DNA of 64,000 nt from an uncultured Clostridia bacterium (GCA_947426455.1 CANEEC010000001.1:17141-81140); one strand, 5' to 3'. Positions 48,008-56,322 are shown, counted from the stretch's first letter. Notes: generated by a model from the sequence alone, not told the origin. Program-made: numbers and translations.

Positions 48008-48073
48008 ATACAATATATTGTAGCTTTTGAAGCGAGCAATACTATAATACCCCTTTTGTTTTAGAGAAGTCAA
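48008..48073 (-). promoter_or_regulatory. nrdD promoter with two NrdR-like boxes
   Basis: Reverse-strand promoter: TTGACT (48068-48073), 18 bases, TATTAT (48044-48049). Box 1 (48008-48023) contains the perfect palindrome TACAATATATTGTA, close to the NrdR consensus. Box 2 (48039-48054) has a good left half, ATACTATA, and overlaps the -10. Box centres are 31 bp apart, the usual spacing for NrdR pairs. Confidence 0.55.
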
Positions 48074-48350
48074 GATGGCAAATGTGTCAAGAGGAAAATG
48101 TAAAAACGTGTTTTCTATTTCTTTTTCGGAGACAATGAAAAGGAAATGCGGGCAAGTGGCGATAGACGATAAAATAGTCGCGTGTTTGATGGAAATAACG
48201 AAAATAAAAGAAAAAAATTTTTTTATTTTTTGCAAAAAGGGATAAGCGCGCGGCCGCGGGGAATGGAACGCAGTCAAAGCGGATGGCGCAGTGTGGATAA
48301 AGCGAACGCGACGCGGGCATCGACTCTTGTTCCTCTTTTCGGCGCTGTGT
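48074..48350. other. Intergenic region upstream of repeat copy B
   Basis: No credible gene. It contains an A/T palindrome with AAAAAAATTTTTTT near 48211-48224 and one perfect DnaA-box sequence at 48292-48300. An open frame on the reverse strand here translates the repeat element and A/T-rich DNA. Confidence 0.5.
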
Positions 48351-48352
48351 GG

Positions 48353-48424
48353 TATAATAATTCCAACCACTGCCCTGCGGCGTTGCCGCAAGGAAGGAAT
48401 GATTGCACCATATTCAACATTGCG
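48353..48424 (+). repeat. Promoter-hairpin repeat element, copy B
   Basis: TATAAT (48353-48358), 17 bases, then TGCGGCGTTGCCGCAAGG from 48376. The outer stem AATAATTCC (48356-48364) pairs with GGAATGATT with one mismatch. The following ATTGCACCATATTCAAC matches copy A closely. It ends 60 bases before the TIM-barrel gene. Confidence 0.85.
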
Positions 48425-48483
48425 TAAGCGGCGGAGCAAACGACCCCACGACTTTGCAAAGCCGGAAATCAAAGGAAAACTAC

Positions 48484-49461
48484 ATGTACCAGCTGATCAG
48501 CATGCCCTACGACAATTTCATGATTGGTCGCTACGGAGGAGCCGAGGGACTCAGCCGGTTGCTTCAGGAAACAGACTGCCACGGAATCGAGTGGGTCTGG
48601 GGCGGCGAGCCGGTGACGCGATCCGTGCCAAAGAATATCGTCAACGGCTATCACTTGACGTTTTTCAACGATTGGCTGGACTATTACCGGGGGAATACGG
48701 CGGCGCTTTCAGAGCGCTTCGGCGATCAATGGGAGAGTTTCTATCGCGGTAGGGGCGCGGAGGATCTGATCGCGCGCTATCGCTTTGATTTACAGCAGGC
48801 GCTGGCTTTGGGGGCGCAATACACGGTGTTTCATGCGTCGGATGTTTCCATTGAAGAAACCTACACTCACCGCTGGAATCACACGGACGTTCAGGTAATC
48901 GACGCCGTGGCGGAGGTGATAAATCAAGTGTACGGCGCGGAGGACTTAGGCGTGACCCTGCTTTTAGAGAACCTGTGGTGGCCGGGGTTTTCCTTCACCG
49001 ATCCGGCTGTGACAGGGCGGCTGCTTTCCGGGATTTCCTATCCTAATAAGGGTATCATGCTGGATACGGGACATTTGATGAACACCGACTGGACGCTGCG
49101 GACACAGGAGGAAGCGGTGGACTACGTCATCAGGCAGTACCGCGCTCATGGTGAGCTTGGGAAATACGTGAAGGGATTGCATCTGCACCAGTCCCTCAGC
49201 GGGGAATTCGCTGCGGCAAACAGCGGTCATCTGCCGCCGGATCTGCCGAAGGATTACATTGAAAAATTCTGTTTTTCTTATCAATACATACAGAAGATCG
49301 ATACTCACCGCCCCTTTACTTCGCCGGCGGTGCGGAGGCTTGCAGAGGAAATCCGGCCTGTGTGGCTGGTTCACGAATTGGCGGCTGATCGTGCAGAGGA
49401 AATGAAACATGCCGTAGAAATTCAGCGATACGCGTTGGGATATCATCCTACAGCCGTGTAG
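48484..49461 (+). CDS. Xylose-isomerase-like TIM-barrel protein
   Basis: 325 residues from ATG 48484 after AAAGGAAAA; an open frame from 48403 includes repeat B and is rejected. Barrel strands with likely metal ligands are TVFHASDVSIEE, VTLLLENLWW (Glu), GIMLDTGHLMN (Asp, His) and GLHLHQSL. The family includes sugar isomerases/epimerases and endonuclease IV-like proteins, and the substrate is unclear. It lies alone between repeat B and a 334-base gap. Confidence 0.78.
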   Translation: MYQLISMPYDNFMIGRYGGAEGLSRLLQETDCHGIEWVWGGEPVTRSVPKNIVNGYHLTFFNDWLDYYRGNTAALSERFGDQWESFYRGRGAEDLIARYRFDLQQALALGAQYTVFHASDVSIEETYTHRWNHTDVQVIDAVAEVINQVYGAEDLGVTLLLENLWWPGFSFTDPAVTGRLLSGISYPNKGIMLDTGHLMNTDWTLRTQEEAVDYVIRQYRAHGELGKYVKGLHLHQSLSGEFAAANSGHLPPDLPKDYIEKFCFSYQYIQKIDTHRPFTSPAVRRLAEEIRPVWLVHELAADRAEEMKHAVEIQRYALGYHPTAV

Positions 49462-49473
49462 AGTCACAGCGAG

Positions 49474-49602
49474 TTCTAAAATATTAGAAGCGGGAAAAGA
49501 AGCGACTTCCAAAGTTTTAGAATAGAGCAATCCACTGAAATATCAATGTTTCCTTGCTGTGCAAAACGAAACGCATTTTTGCCGGTTTCTAAAGAATTAG
49601 AA
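49474..49602. promoter_or_regulatory. Three copies of a 16-bp palindrome (candidate operators)
   Basis: TTCTAAAATATTAGAA (49474-49489), TTCCAAAGTTTTAGAA (49507-49522) and TTCTAAAGAATTAGAA (49587-49602). Copies 1 and 2 start 33 bp apart, copies 2 and 3 start 80 bp apart. They lie in the 334-base gap before amidohydrolase 1. The pattern does not match a regulator I can name with confidence. No other gene is seen in the gap. Confidence 0.65.
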
Positions 49603-49795
49603 TTCATCGACACCACGGGATGGCCGAAACTCTGTATTTTCAACGATTTACGAAGAGGCGATCCGCTGGCACGGGTATTGCATTTTAATTAAGAGAGATA
49701 GAGTAACAATTGCCGGCGAAACGTGTGCGGCGGCGAAAGACGGCGCAAGAGTCGACGGAGTCAACGGTGTTGCAGAAGTAAAAGGAGGAAGCATC

Positions 49796-51394
49796 ATGTT
49801 AGATCGTTTGTTTTTCAACGGAATCATCCGTACCATGGACGAAGAAAACCCGGTGGCTCAGGCCATTGGCATGAAGGACGGGAAGATCTGCTTCGTAGGA
49901 AGCGATGAGCAGGCGGCATCCCTGGAAGCGGCTGAAAAGGTAAACCTGAACGGCAAGCTGGCTTTGCCCGGATTTAATGAAGGCCATATGCACCTGGGCA
50001 CCTACGCCTTTGCCAACATGAACGTAAAGCTGTTTGAAACCAAGAGCGTGGAGGAATGCCTGGAGCGGATGAAAAAACGTCTTGCGGAAACGCCGGACAT
50101 GAAGTGGATGTACGCCCGGGGTTTTAACGATCAGAGCTTTACCGAAGACAAGCGTTATCCCACGCGGGAAGAACTGGATACCGTTTCCGACCAAATTCCC
50201 ATCATGGCGGTGCGCGCCTGCGGACACGCCGCTGTGGTCAATTCTGTGGCTATGGATCGCATCGTAAAACTCCCGGAAGCGGAGGAAATGATGGGAAACC
50301 GCATTCATCCTGAAACCGGCGAGGTGGATGAGGCTGCGGTAAAGCTGTTTTACAAGGCTATCGACGAACGCACGGTAGAGGATGTGGAAGAACTGTTGAA
50401 GTTTGGAATGAACAAGCTGGCGGAATGCGGCATCACCTGCTGTCAGACCGACGACCTGAAAGGAATTCCTGCGGCGCCATGGCGCACGGTGATTCAGGCG
50501 TATAAAAACCTGGAGGCCAGAGGGGAAATGCCGGTGCGCATTTATGAGCAGTGTTTGTTCCTCCACTATCCGGAGTTTGAAGAATTCGTCGATGAAGGAT
50601 ATCGCACCGGTCAGGGAGATATCTTCAAGGTAGGGCCGCTGAAGCTGCTGTTGGACGGCTCTCTGGGCGCGAAAACGGCGGCGCTGACCAAGCCTTATAT
50701 CGGTTCTAAGGATAATTACGGACTTTTGGTCATCAGCCAGGAGGAAATGAACCAATTTGCCACTTTAGCACAGAAGGAAAACATCCAGATCGCGGTACAC
50801 TGCATCGGTGACAGAGCCATGGAGGTAACGCTTGCCGCCTTTGAAGAGGCGAACCGTCAATATCCCGGCAAAGATCGCCGTCACGGCATCGTCCACGCTC
50901 AGCTGACCACAAAAGCGATTCTGGAACGCATGGCGAAAGACGAAGCCATCGCTTACATTCAGCCGGTCTTCGTGGCCACCGATATGGACGTGACCGAAGC
51001 CAGAGTCGGTAAAGAATGGATGCAGGAAACCTACGCCTGGAAGACCATGAACAAGCTGGGCATTCTCACCGTCGGTGGTTCCGACGCTCCCGTGGAGAGC
51101 TTTGACGTGATGGACAATCTGTATTTTGCTGTCACCCGCCAGAAGCTGAACGGCTTTCCGGAAGGCGGCTGGCTTCCTCATGAAAAGGTCAGCCTTTACG
51201 AAGCGGTGGAAATGTTTACGACCCACGGCGCCAAGGCATGCTTCCAGGAGGACAGCTTAGGAAAGCTGAAGAAGGGTTACGAAGCCGATATGGTTGTCGT
51301 AGCAGAGGATATCTTTGAAATTCCGGAGGAAAAAATCAAGGATGTGGCCATCTGCGAAACCATCATGAGAGGCAAGACCACCTATCGGGCATAG
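49796..51394 (+). CDS. Metal-dependent amidohydrolase (YtcJ-like, amidohydrolase 3), copy 1
   Basis: 532 residues. The HxH metal motif is GFNEGHMHLGTYAF; later metal/catalytic segments are AVHCIGDRAMEV, HGIVHAQL and VGGSDAPVESFDV. YtcJ-like enzymes hydrolyse N-acyl or cyclic amides; the substrate is unknown. It is very similar along its whole length to the gene at 51604. AAAGGAGGAAG gives a strong ribosome site. Three palindromes lie upstream. Confidence 0.88.
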   Translation: MLDRLFFNGIIRTMDEENPVAQAIGMKDGKICFVGSDEQAASLEAAEKVNLNGKLALPGFNEGHMHLGTYAFANMNVKLFETKSVEECLERMKKRLAETPDMKWMYARGFNDQSFTEDKRYPTREELDTVSDQIPIMAVRACGHAAVVNSVAMDRIVKLPEAEEMMGNRIHPETGEVDEAAVKLFYKAIDERTVEDVEELLKFGMNKLAECGITCCQTDDLKGIPAAPWRTVIQAYKNLEARGEMPVRIYEQCLFLHYPEFEEFVDEGYRTGQGDIFKVGPLKLLLDGSLGAKTAALTKPYIGSKDNYGLLVISQEEMNQFATLAQKENIQIAVHCIGDRAMEVTLAAFEEANRQYPGKDRRHGIVHAQLTTKAILERMAKDEAIAYIQPVFVATDMDVTEARVGKEWMQETYAWKTMNKLGILTVGGSDAPVESFDVMDNLYFAVTRQKLNGFPEGGWLPHEKVSLYEAVEMFTTHGAKACFQEDSLGKLKKGYEADMVVVAEDIFEIPEEKIKDVAICETIMRGKTTYRA

Positions 51395-51411
51395 AGGTTT
51401 GACATTGAAAG

Positions 51412-51441
51412 AAAAGAGCTGCGGCGCCGCAGCTCTTTTTT
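51412..51441 (+). terminator. Terminator after amidohydrolase 1
   Basis: AAAAGAGCTGCGGC pairs with GCCGCAGCTCTTTT with almost no loop, followed by more T. Confidence 0.9.
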
Positions 51442-51515
51442 AGCGACCCAGGTACAAAATACAAAAAAAGATCCGGGAAATTGGGAAATCTCTTTTCATG
51501 TGACAGAAAATTCGG

Positions 51516-51556
51516 TATAATAATTTCAAACACTGACCTACGGCGTTGCCGCAAGG
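51516..51556 (+). repeat. Promoter-hairpin repeat element, copy C (partial)
   Basis: TATAAT (51516-51521), then CGGCGTTGCCGCAAGG (51541-51556) with the same spacing as copies A and B. Sequence between them (TTTCAAACACTGACC) resembles copy B. The 3' half after AAGG has diverged. It precedes amidohydrolase 2 by 47 bases. Confidence 0.75.
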
Positions 51557-51603
51557 GTTATGCGGGTACAAAATGCGTCGCACTGTGACAAAGGAGGATA
51601 ATT

Positions 51604-53205
51604 ATGCTGGATCGTTTATTGTTCAATGGAATCGTGCATACCATGGATGAAGGAAAGCCGGAAGCGCAGGCCATCGGCATCAAAGACGGAAAGATCTGCT
51701 TTGTGGGAAGCGATGAAGAAGCGGCAGCTTTGGAAGCGAAAGAGAAGGTGGATTTAAAGGGAAAGGCCGTTTTGCCGGGTTTTAATGAAGGCCATATGCA
51801 TCTGGGAAGCTACGCTTTTTCCAACGCGAACATCTTGTTGATGGACGCCGTCAGCGTCGAGGACATCCTGGAACGACTGAAAAAACGGCTGGCGGAAGAA
51901 CCTGACGCCAAGTGGCTGTTCGGCCGCGGCTGGAACGACCAGAAGTTCACCGGTGAAAAGCGCTATCCCACCAGAGAAGAACTGGACAGCGTTTCCAAGG
52001 ACATCCCCATTCTGGTGGTTCGCGCCTGCGGCCATGCCGGCATTACCAACACCATCGGTATGGAAAAGATCGTCGCTTTGCCGGAGGCGGAGGAGATGAT
52101 GGCTGACAGAATCCATCCGGCTACCGGTGAACTGAACGAGGGCGCGGTAAAGTTGTTTTATAAGGTAATGGAAGAGCGTCATGTAGAAGAAGTGGAAAAG
52201 CTTCTGAAGTTCGGTATGGAAAAATTAGCGGAATGCGGTATCACCTGCTGTCAGACCGACGACCTGAAAGCGATTCCCGCAGCTCCTTGGCGCACGGTGA
52301 TTCAGGCGTATAAAAATCTGGAGGCCAGAGGCGAAATGCCGGTGCGCATCTATGAGCAGTGCCTGTTTACGGAAAACGAAGCCTTTGAAGAATTCGTAGC
52401 GGAAGGCTATCGCACCGGGCAGGGCGACGTCTTTAAGATCGGACCCCTGAAGCTGTTGTTGGATGGTTCTTTGGGCGCACGGACGGCGGCGTTGTCCAGA
52501 CAACCCTACGTGGGCACGAAGGACGCCCGCGGCCTGCTGATCTTTACACAGGAGCAGATGAACCGCTTCGCCGTATTGGCGCAGAAGGAAAACATCCAGA
52601 TTGCCGTACACTGCATCGGCGACAAAGCCATGGAGGTAACGCTTGAGGCCTTCGAAGAAGCCAATCGCCAGTGTCCCGGAACCGATCGCCGTCACGGCAT
52701 CGTTCACGCCCAGCTGACTACCAGGGAAATTCTGGAGCGCATGGCGAAAGATGAAGTTGTGGCTTACATTCAGCCCATCTTCGTAGCCACCGATATGGAT
52801 GTCACCGAGGCTCGTGTGGGGAAAGAATGGATGCAGGAAACCTACGCCTGGAAGACCATGAACGAGTTGGGCATTTTGACCGTGGGTGGTTCCGACTCGC
52901 CGGTGGAAAGCTTCGATATCATGGATAATATCTATTGTGCCGTGACTCGCCAGAAGCTGAACGGTTCCCCCAAGGGCGGCTGGCTGCCGGAGCAGAAGGT
53001 CAGCGTGTACGAAGCGGTGGAAATGTTCACCACTCACGGCGCCAAGTCCACATTCCAGGAGGATTCCTTAGGAAAGCTGAAAGAGGGTTTCAAGGCCGAT
53101 ATGGTCGTTTTAGCCAAGGACGTCTTTGCCGTCGATGAAAACGACATCAAGGACATCGCCATCTGTGAAACCATCATGGGCGGCAAGACCACGTACAAAG
53201 CGTAG
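51604..53205 (+). CDS. Metal-dependent amidohydrolase (YtcJ-like), copy 2
   Basis: 533 residues, a paralogue of the preceding gene with long identical runs such as CGITCCQTDDLK and QAYKNLEARGEMPVRIYEQ. It has the same metal motifs (GFNEGHMHLGSYAF, AVHCIGDKAMEV, VGGSDSPVESFD). The copies differ most around residues 75-95 and 190-200, which may mean different substrates. AAAGGAGGATAATT precedes the ATG. Unlike copy 1 it sits behind repeat element C and lacks the palindromes. Confidence 0.88.
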   Translation: MLDRLLFNGIVHTMDEGKPEAQAIGIKDGKICFVGSDEEAAALEAKEKVDLKGKAVLPGFNEGHMHLGSYAFSNANILLMDAVSVEDILERLKKRLAEEPDAKWLFGRGWNDQKFTGEKRYPTREELDSVSKDIPILVVRACGHAGITNTIGMEKIVALPEAEEMMADRIHPATGELNEGAVKLFYKVMEERHVEEVEKLLKFGMEKLAECGITCCQTDDLKAIPAAPWRTVIQAYKNLEARGEMPVRIYEQCLFTENEAFEEFVAEGYRTGQGDVFKIGPLKLLLDGSLGARTAALSRQPYVGTKDARGLLIFTQEQMNRFAVLAQKENIQIAVHCIGDKAMEVTLEAFEEANRQCPGTDRRHGIVHAQLTTREILERMAKDEVVAYIQPIFVATDMDVTEARVGKEWMQETYAWKTMNELGILTVGGSDSPVESFDIMDNIYCAVTRQKLNGSPKGGWLPEQKVSVYEAVEMFTTHGAKSTFQEDSLGKLKEGFKADMVVLAKDVFAVDENDIKDIAICETIMGGKTTYKA

Positions 53206-53319
53206 AATCATTTTTTCGGCGCAGGGGATGGCCGCAGCAACGGATTTTGTGGCCACGAAAGAAATTTCCGGCGTCATGGAAAGAAATTCCTTCGCATGAC
53301 GTGATACACGATCAAAAGC

Positions 53320-53359
53320 AAAGAGGGATCGCGCAGGATTGTGGCGCGTCCCTCTTTTT
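53320..53359 (+). terminator. Terminator after amidohydrolase 2
   Basis: AAAGAGGGA and CGCGC pair with GCGCG and TCCCTCTTTTT, with one mismatch between the two parts. A minor inverted repeat, CGTCATG/CATGACG, lies just upstream (53272-53301). Confidence 0.8.
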
Positions 53360-53409
53360 GCGTGTGATTCGCCGGCATAGATTTTGAAGTTTCGGAAACC
53401 CTTAGATAT

Positions 53410-54687
53410 ATGGAAAATCATTTGAACATCGTAAGGGGAAACAATCAAAAGCGGCAGTGGAACGGGAGCGTACAGCCATATAAAAGGGCGCGACTATATG
53501 CAGCAGCGCGGTTGTATGCGGGGACACAATTGTGGAGAAATGTCGGAGAACGGTGCAGGAAAACCTCACAACAGTGCGAAGAAGCTGTGTGGCGGTGCGA
53601 AGAAGCTCTGCGGCAGTGCGCGAAAACCGTAAAATGGCTGCGGGGGCTAACGGCAGTCGCGGCGCTTTTAGCGCTGTGGCACGGATTGCTTCTGTGGACG
53701 TCCTTTGGGGAGGGACACGTCCACTATCGGCCGGAATATGAAAAGGCCGACTTACATCCCATTGTGGAAAAAATGGAATCGACGCAAGGAGATGGGCGCA
53801 CAGGTGCGGGACTCACCCTCAAGGACTATCAAACCCTGTTTTATCAGACCGGTCTGGGGGCCGCCGCGGTGGACCGGCTGTGGGCGGAGGGACGCCGGGA
53901 GGAACTGTTCCAATATCAGGAGGATTTTTTTCGAGAAGTGACCGTGGTGTGCAAACGCTACAATATCTTCGTGTCGGGGGAATATCTGGCGGAGCCGGCG
54001 CAAGATGCAGAGGGTAACCCGGCCGGCGCGCGGGTTTCGGCAGCGGCTTTACAGGAAGAATATAAAAAAGTCCGAATTCCGCAGCTGGCGCCTTTGCAGG
54101 AGGGAGACATTCTGGTCACCCTGTGTTCTCACTGCTACGGCTGGCGCAACGGCCATGCCGCCATCGTGGTGGAAACAGCGGCCTCCGGCGCTTCCAAAGA
54201 TCGGACGCTGGAATCCGTCACCGTGGGGGTCAGATCCAGGCTGCGATCCTCAGATCGCTGGCGCAGCTATCCGGCTTTTGCCGTGCTGAGGCTGAAAGAA
54301 GACGTATCGGCTGCCAAAAGCGTGTCGGCTGACGGGAGCGAAGCGATTGCCGGTAACGGCGGCAAACAAACGGCGAATACGCAGACAGTCGGCGCACAGG
54401 CGGCCGCGCTGGCGAAGGACTATTTCTGCGACGTCCCCTATCGGCTCAGCGCCGGTCTTTTGGGAAAGCCGTGGGAGCTGCCTGAAAAAACGGAAAGTGC
54501 CGATGATGCGGCGGATACGGTGAAGGGAACCCAGTGCGCCCACATGATTTGGTGCTGTTATCGGGCGCTGGGATACGATTTGGATTCTGATGGGGGCAGG
54601 CTGGTGACGCCCAGAGACCTATTGGAAAGCCCGCTGCTTGAGGTAGTGCAGATTTACGGCATGGATCCGGCGGGATTTTTGTCATAA
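53410..54687 (+). CDS. Membrane-anchored permuted papain-like (NlpC/P60 superfamily, YiiX-like) hydrolase
   Basis: 425 residues. The first 75 residues are basic and contain four cysteines exactly seven apart (Cys49, 56, 63, 70). A membrane helix follows (about 79-97), so the bulk is probably outside. The C-terminal domain starts LQEGDILVTL, with His249 in NGHAAIVV and Cys376 in TQCAHMIWCCYRALGYD; this His-before-Cys order suits a permuted papain fold acting on peptide or lipid amides. A low-complexity Ala/Ser/Gly insertion lies about 297-330. The ribosome site is weak (GGAAA), so the start is less certain. No close family is named. Confidence 0.72.
   Translation: MENHLNIVRGNNQKRQWNGSVQPYKRARLYAAARLYAGTQLWRNVGERCRKTSQQCEEAVWRCEEALRQCAKTVKWLRGLTAVAALLALWHGLLLWTSFGEGHVHYRPEYEKADLHPIVEKMESTQGDGRTGAGLTLKDYQTLFYQTGLGAAAVDRLWAEGRREELFQYQEDFFREVTVVCKRYNIFVSGEYLAEPAQDAEGNPAGARVSAAALQEEYKKVRIPQLAPLQEGDILVTLCSHCYGWRNGHAAIVVETAASGASKDRTLESVTVGVRSRLRSSDRWRSYPAFAVLRLKEDVSAAKSVSADGSEAIAGNGGKQTANTQTVGAQAAALAKDYFCDVPYRLSAGLLGKPWELPEKTESADDAADTVKGTQCAHMIWCCYRALGYDLDSDGGRLVTPRDLLESPLLEVVQIYGMDPAGFLS
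53551..53634 (+). repeat. Four 21-bp tandem units encoding a cysteine heptad
   Basis: Units at 53551, 53572, 53593 and 53614 each begin CGGTGC or CAGTGC; the middle two share TGCGAAGAAGCT. Each encodes seven residues with Cys at position two, ending just before the membrane helix of the hydrolase-like protein. Confidence 0.8.
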
Positions 54688-54715
54688 AAAACGGTAAATT
54701 TTTAAAAAAATTGGG

Positions 54716-54744
54716 TTGATTGCACAATAAACCGGTGCTATAAT
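54716..54744 (+). promoter_or_regulatory. Aminotransferase promoter
   Basis: TTGATT (54716-54721), 17 bases, TATAAT (54739-54744) with extended TGC. Confidence 0.75.
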
Positions 54745-54756
54745 AAACCGTAAGCT

Positions 54757-54811
54757 ATTTCGCCGGCCTCAGGGTTACATTGAAGTATTACATCAGAAGG
54801 CACGGCGAAAT
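54757..54811 (+). promoter_or_regulatory. Structured leader, possible attenuator
   Basis: ATTTCGCCGGCCT (54757-54769) pairs with AGGC (54798-54801) and, after a one-base bulge, CGGCGAAAT (54803-54811), making a 13-bp stem. The 28-base loop contains TTACAT twice. TTTTATT follows, so the hairpin could terminate transcription just ahead of the ribosome site. Confidence 0.6.
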
Positions 54812-54828
54812 TTTATTAGGAAAGAGAT

Positions 54829-56034
54829 GTGACGGATATGATTTCGAAAAAGGCAATGGCGGAGATCGAAGAGGGCAGGGGCATCAGCCGGATGTTTTCT
54901 GACGCGGTGGCTCTGACCGAGAAATTCGGCGCAGAGAATGTATATAATTTCAGCATTGGCAATCCCAGCGAAGAGCCGCCGGAAGAAGTAAAGCGGGCGA
55001 TTATTGACGAGCTGCAGACGCAAAAACCCATGGCGCTGCACAGCTACACCGGAAGCTACGGCTATGCCGACGTGCGCAAAGCGGTGGCCGATCATGAAAA
55101 CAGACTGTTTCAAACGGCGTTTACCGCGGATAATGTGGTCATGACCGTGGGGGCTGCCGGCGGTCTGAATCTGATGTTTCAGGTGCTGATGAATCCGGGG
55201 GATCAGGTCATCACCTTTGCGCCGTATTTCAGCGAATACAAATGTTATGCCATGAATGTGGACGCGGAGCTGGTGCTGTGCGGCACCGATGAAAATTTTC
55301 AGCCGCGGCTGGCAGAGTTCGAATCCAAAATCAATGAAAAAACGCGAATCGTGCTGATCAATTCCCCCAACAACCCTACGGGAGCGGTCTATTCCAGGGA
55401 CATTTTGAAAAAGATCGCCGATATTATGGAAAGAAAAGAGAGGGAATACGGACTGCCTATCTATCTGGTGTCCGATGAACCGTATCGCTATATCGCCTAT
55501 GACGGTGTGGAGGTTCCCTATTTGCCCAACATTTATAAGAACGCTGTGGTGGCCAACTCCTTCAGCAAGTCCCTGTCCCTGCCGGGAGAACGCATCGGCT
55601 TTCTCATTCTCCCCAGCAGTCTGGACGGTTATCGGGAGATTTACGGCGCTTGCAACACCATGAACCGTACCCTGGGTTTCGTCAATGCACCGTCGCTGAT
55701 TCAGAAGGCGGTGGGCAGATGCCTGGACGCGGAGGTGGACGTAAAAGGATATGAAAAAAACAGAAATGCGCTGTACGAGGGTCTGACCCGCATCGGCTAT
55801 CAATGTATGAAGCCTCAGGGAGCATTTTATTTGTTTGTGAAAACTCCCATTGCAGACGATTGGGAATTCTATGAAAGAGCGCAGAAGTACCGGCTGATTC
55901 TGGGGCCCGGTTCCGCCTTCGGCGGCCCCGGCTATGTGAGGATTTCCTACTGCGTGGAGTACGATATGATCGTAAAAGCGCTTCCCGGTTTTCAGAAGCT
56001 TTGGGAAGAAATCCGGACAGAACAGGGGAAATAA
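54829..56034 (+). CDS. Class I/II PLP-dependent aminotransferase (aspartate-type)
   Basis: 401 residues. Motifs: NFSIGNPSEEPPEEV, GAAGGLNLMFQVL, INSPNNPTGAVYS, the PLP lysine in NSFSKSLSLPGERIGF, and YVRISYCV with the substrate-binding Arg. The exact amino donor is unknown. GTG 54829 is used because AGGAAAG lies five bases before it; ATG 54838 is an alternative. It has its own promoter and a structured leader. The AGCS symporter follows after 421 bases. Confidence 0.88.
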   Translation: MTDMISKKAMAEIEEGRGISRMFSDAVALTEKFGAENVYNFSIGNPSEEPPEEVKRAIIDELQTQKPMALHSYTGSYGYADVRKAVADHENRLFQTAFTADNVVMTVGAAGGLNLMFQVLMNPGDQVITFAPYFSEYKCYAMNVDAELVLCGTDENFQPRLAEFESKINEKTRIVLINSPNNPTGAVYSRDILKKIADIMERKEREYGLPIYLVSDEPYRYIAYDGVEVPYLPNIYKNAVVANSFSKSLSLPGERIGFLILPSSLDGYREIYGACNTMNRTLGFVNAPSLIQKAVGRCLDAEVDVKGYEKNRNALYEGLTRIGYQCMKPQGAFYLFVKTPIADDWEFYERAQKYRLILGPGSAFGGPGYVRISYCVEYDMIVKALPGFQKLWEEIRTEQGK

Positions 56035-56285
56035 AGCCTATCGCAAATAGACGATAAAATAAAAAATTCTTGCCGTGAAGCGGTAAAATACAACTTTTCG
56101 GCGGTATTTTTTTACGCAAAAATACCTTCAAAAAGGAGAAATAACCGAAGAAATCACAATGAATATGTAAAATACATGGATAAAAGGATTGCAAAATTAA
56201 TAAATTCGATAAAAAATAAGTTGGCTCTATAAGCAAAAACTTAAGTGGGAAATCAAAAAATGTTAAGTGATTGTTAAAAAAATGT
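56035..56285. other. AT-rich intergenic region
   Basis: No gene is seen. An inverted repeat GGTATTTTT (56103-56111) and AAAAATACC (56118-56126) may end the aminotransferase transcript weakly. The remainder is A/T-rich with no recognised element before the symporter promoter. Confidence 0.5.
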
Positions 56286-56314
56286 TTGCGAAATCTGGCG
56301 GATTACGCTATGAT
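56286..56314 (+). promoter_or_regulatory. AGCS symporter promoter
   Basis: TTGCGA (56286-56291), 17 bases, TATGAT (56309-56314). Confidence 0.65.
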
Positions 56315-56322
56315 AGCAGTGT

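Noticed and set aside
48292..48300. DnaA control site for the nrd operon
   Set aside because: A single DnaA-box match more than 200 bases upstream of the promoter is weak evidence.
48002..48472. 156-residue reverse-strand open frame
   Set aside because: It consists of the repeat B translation plus A/T-rich promoter DNA, and its similarity to the 16828-17004 extension is explained by the shared repeat.
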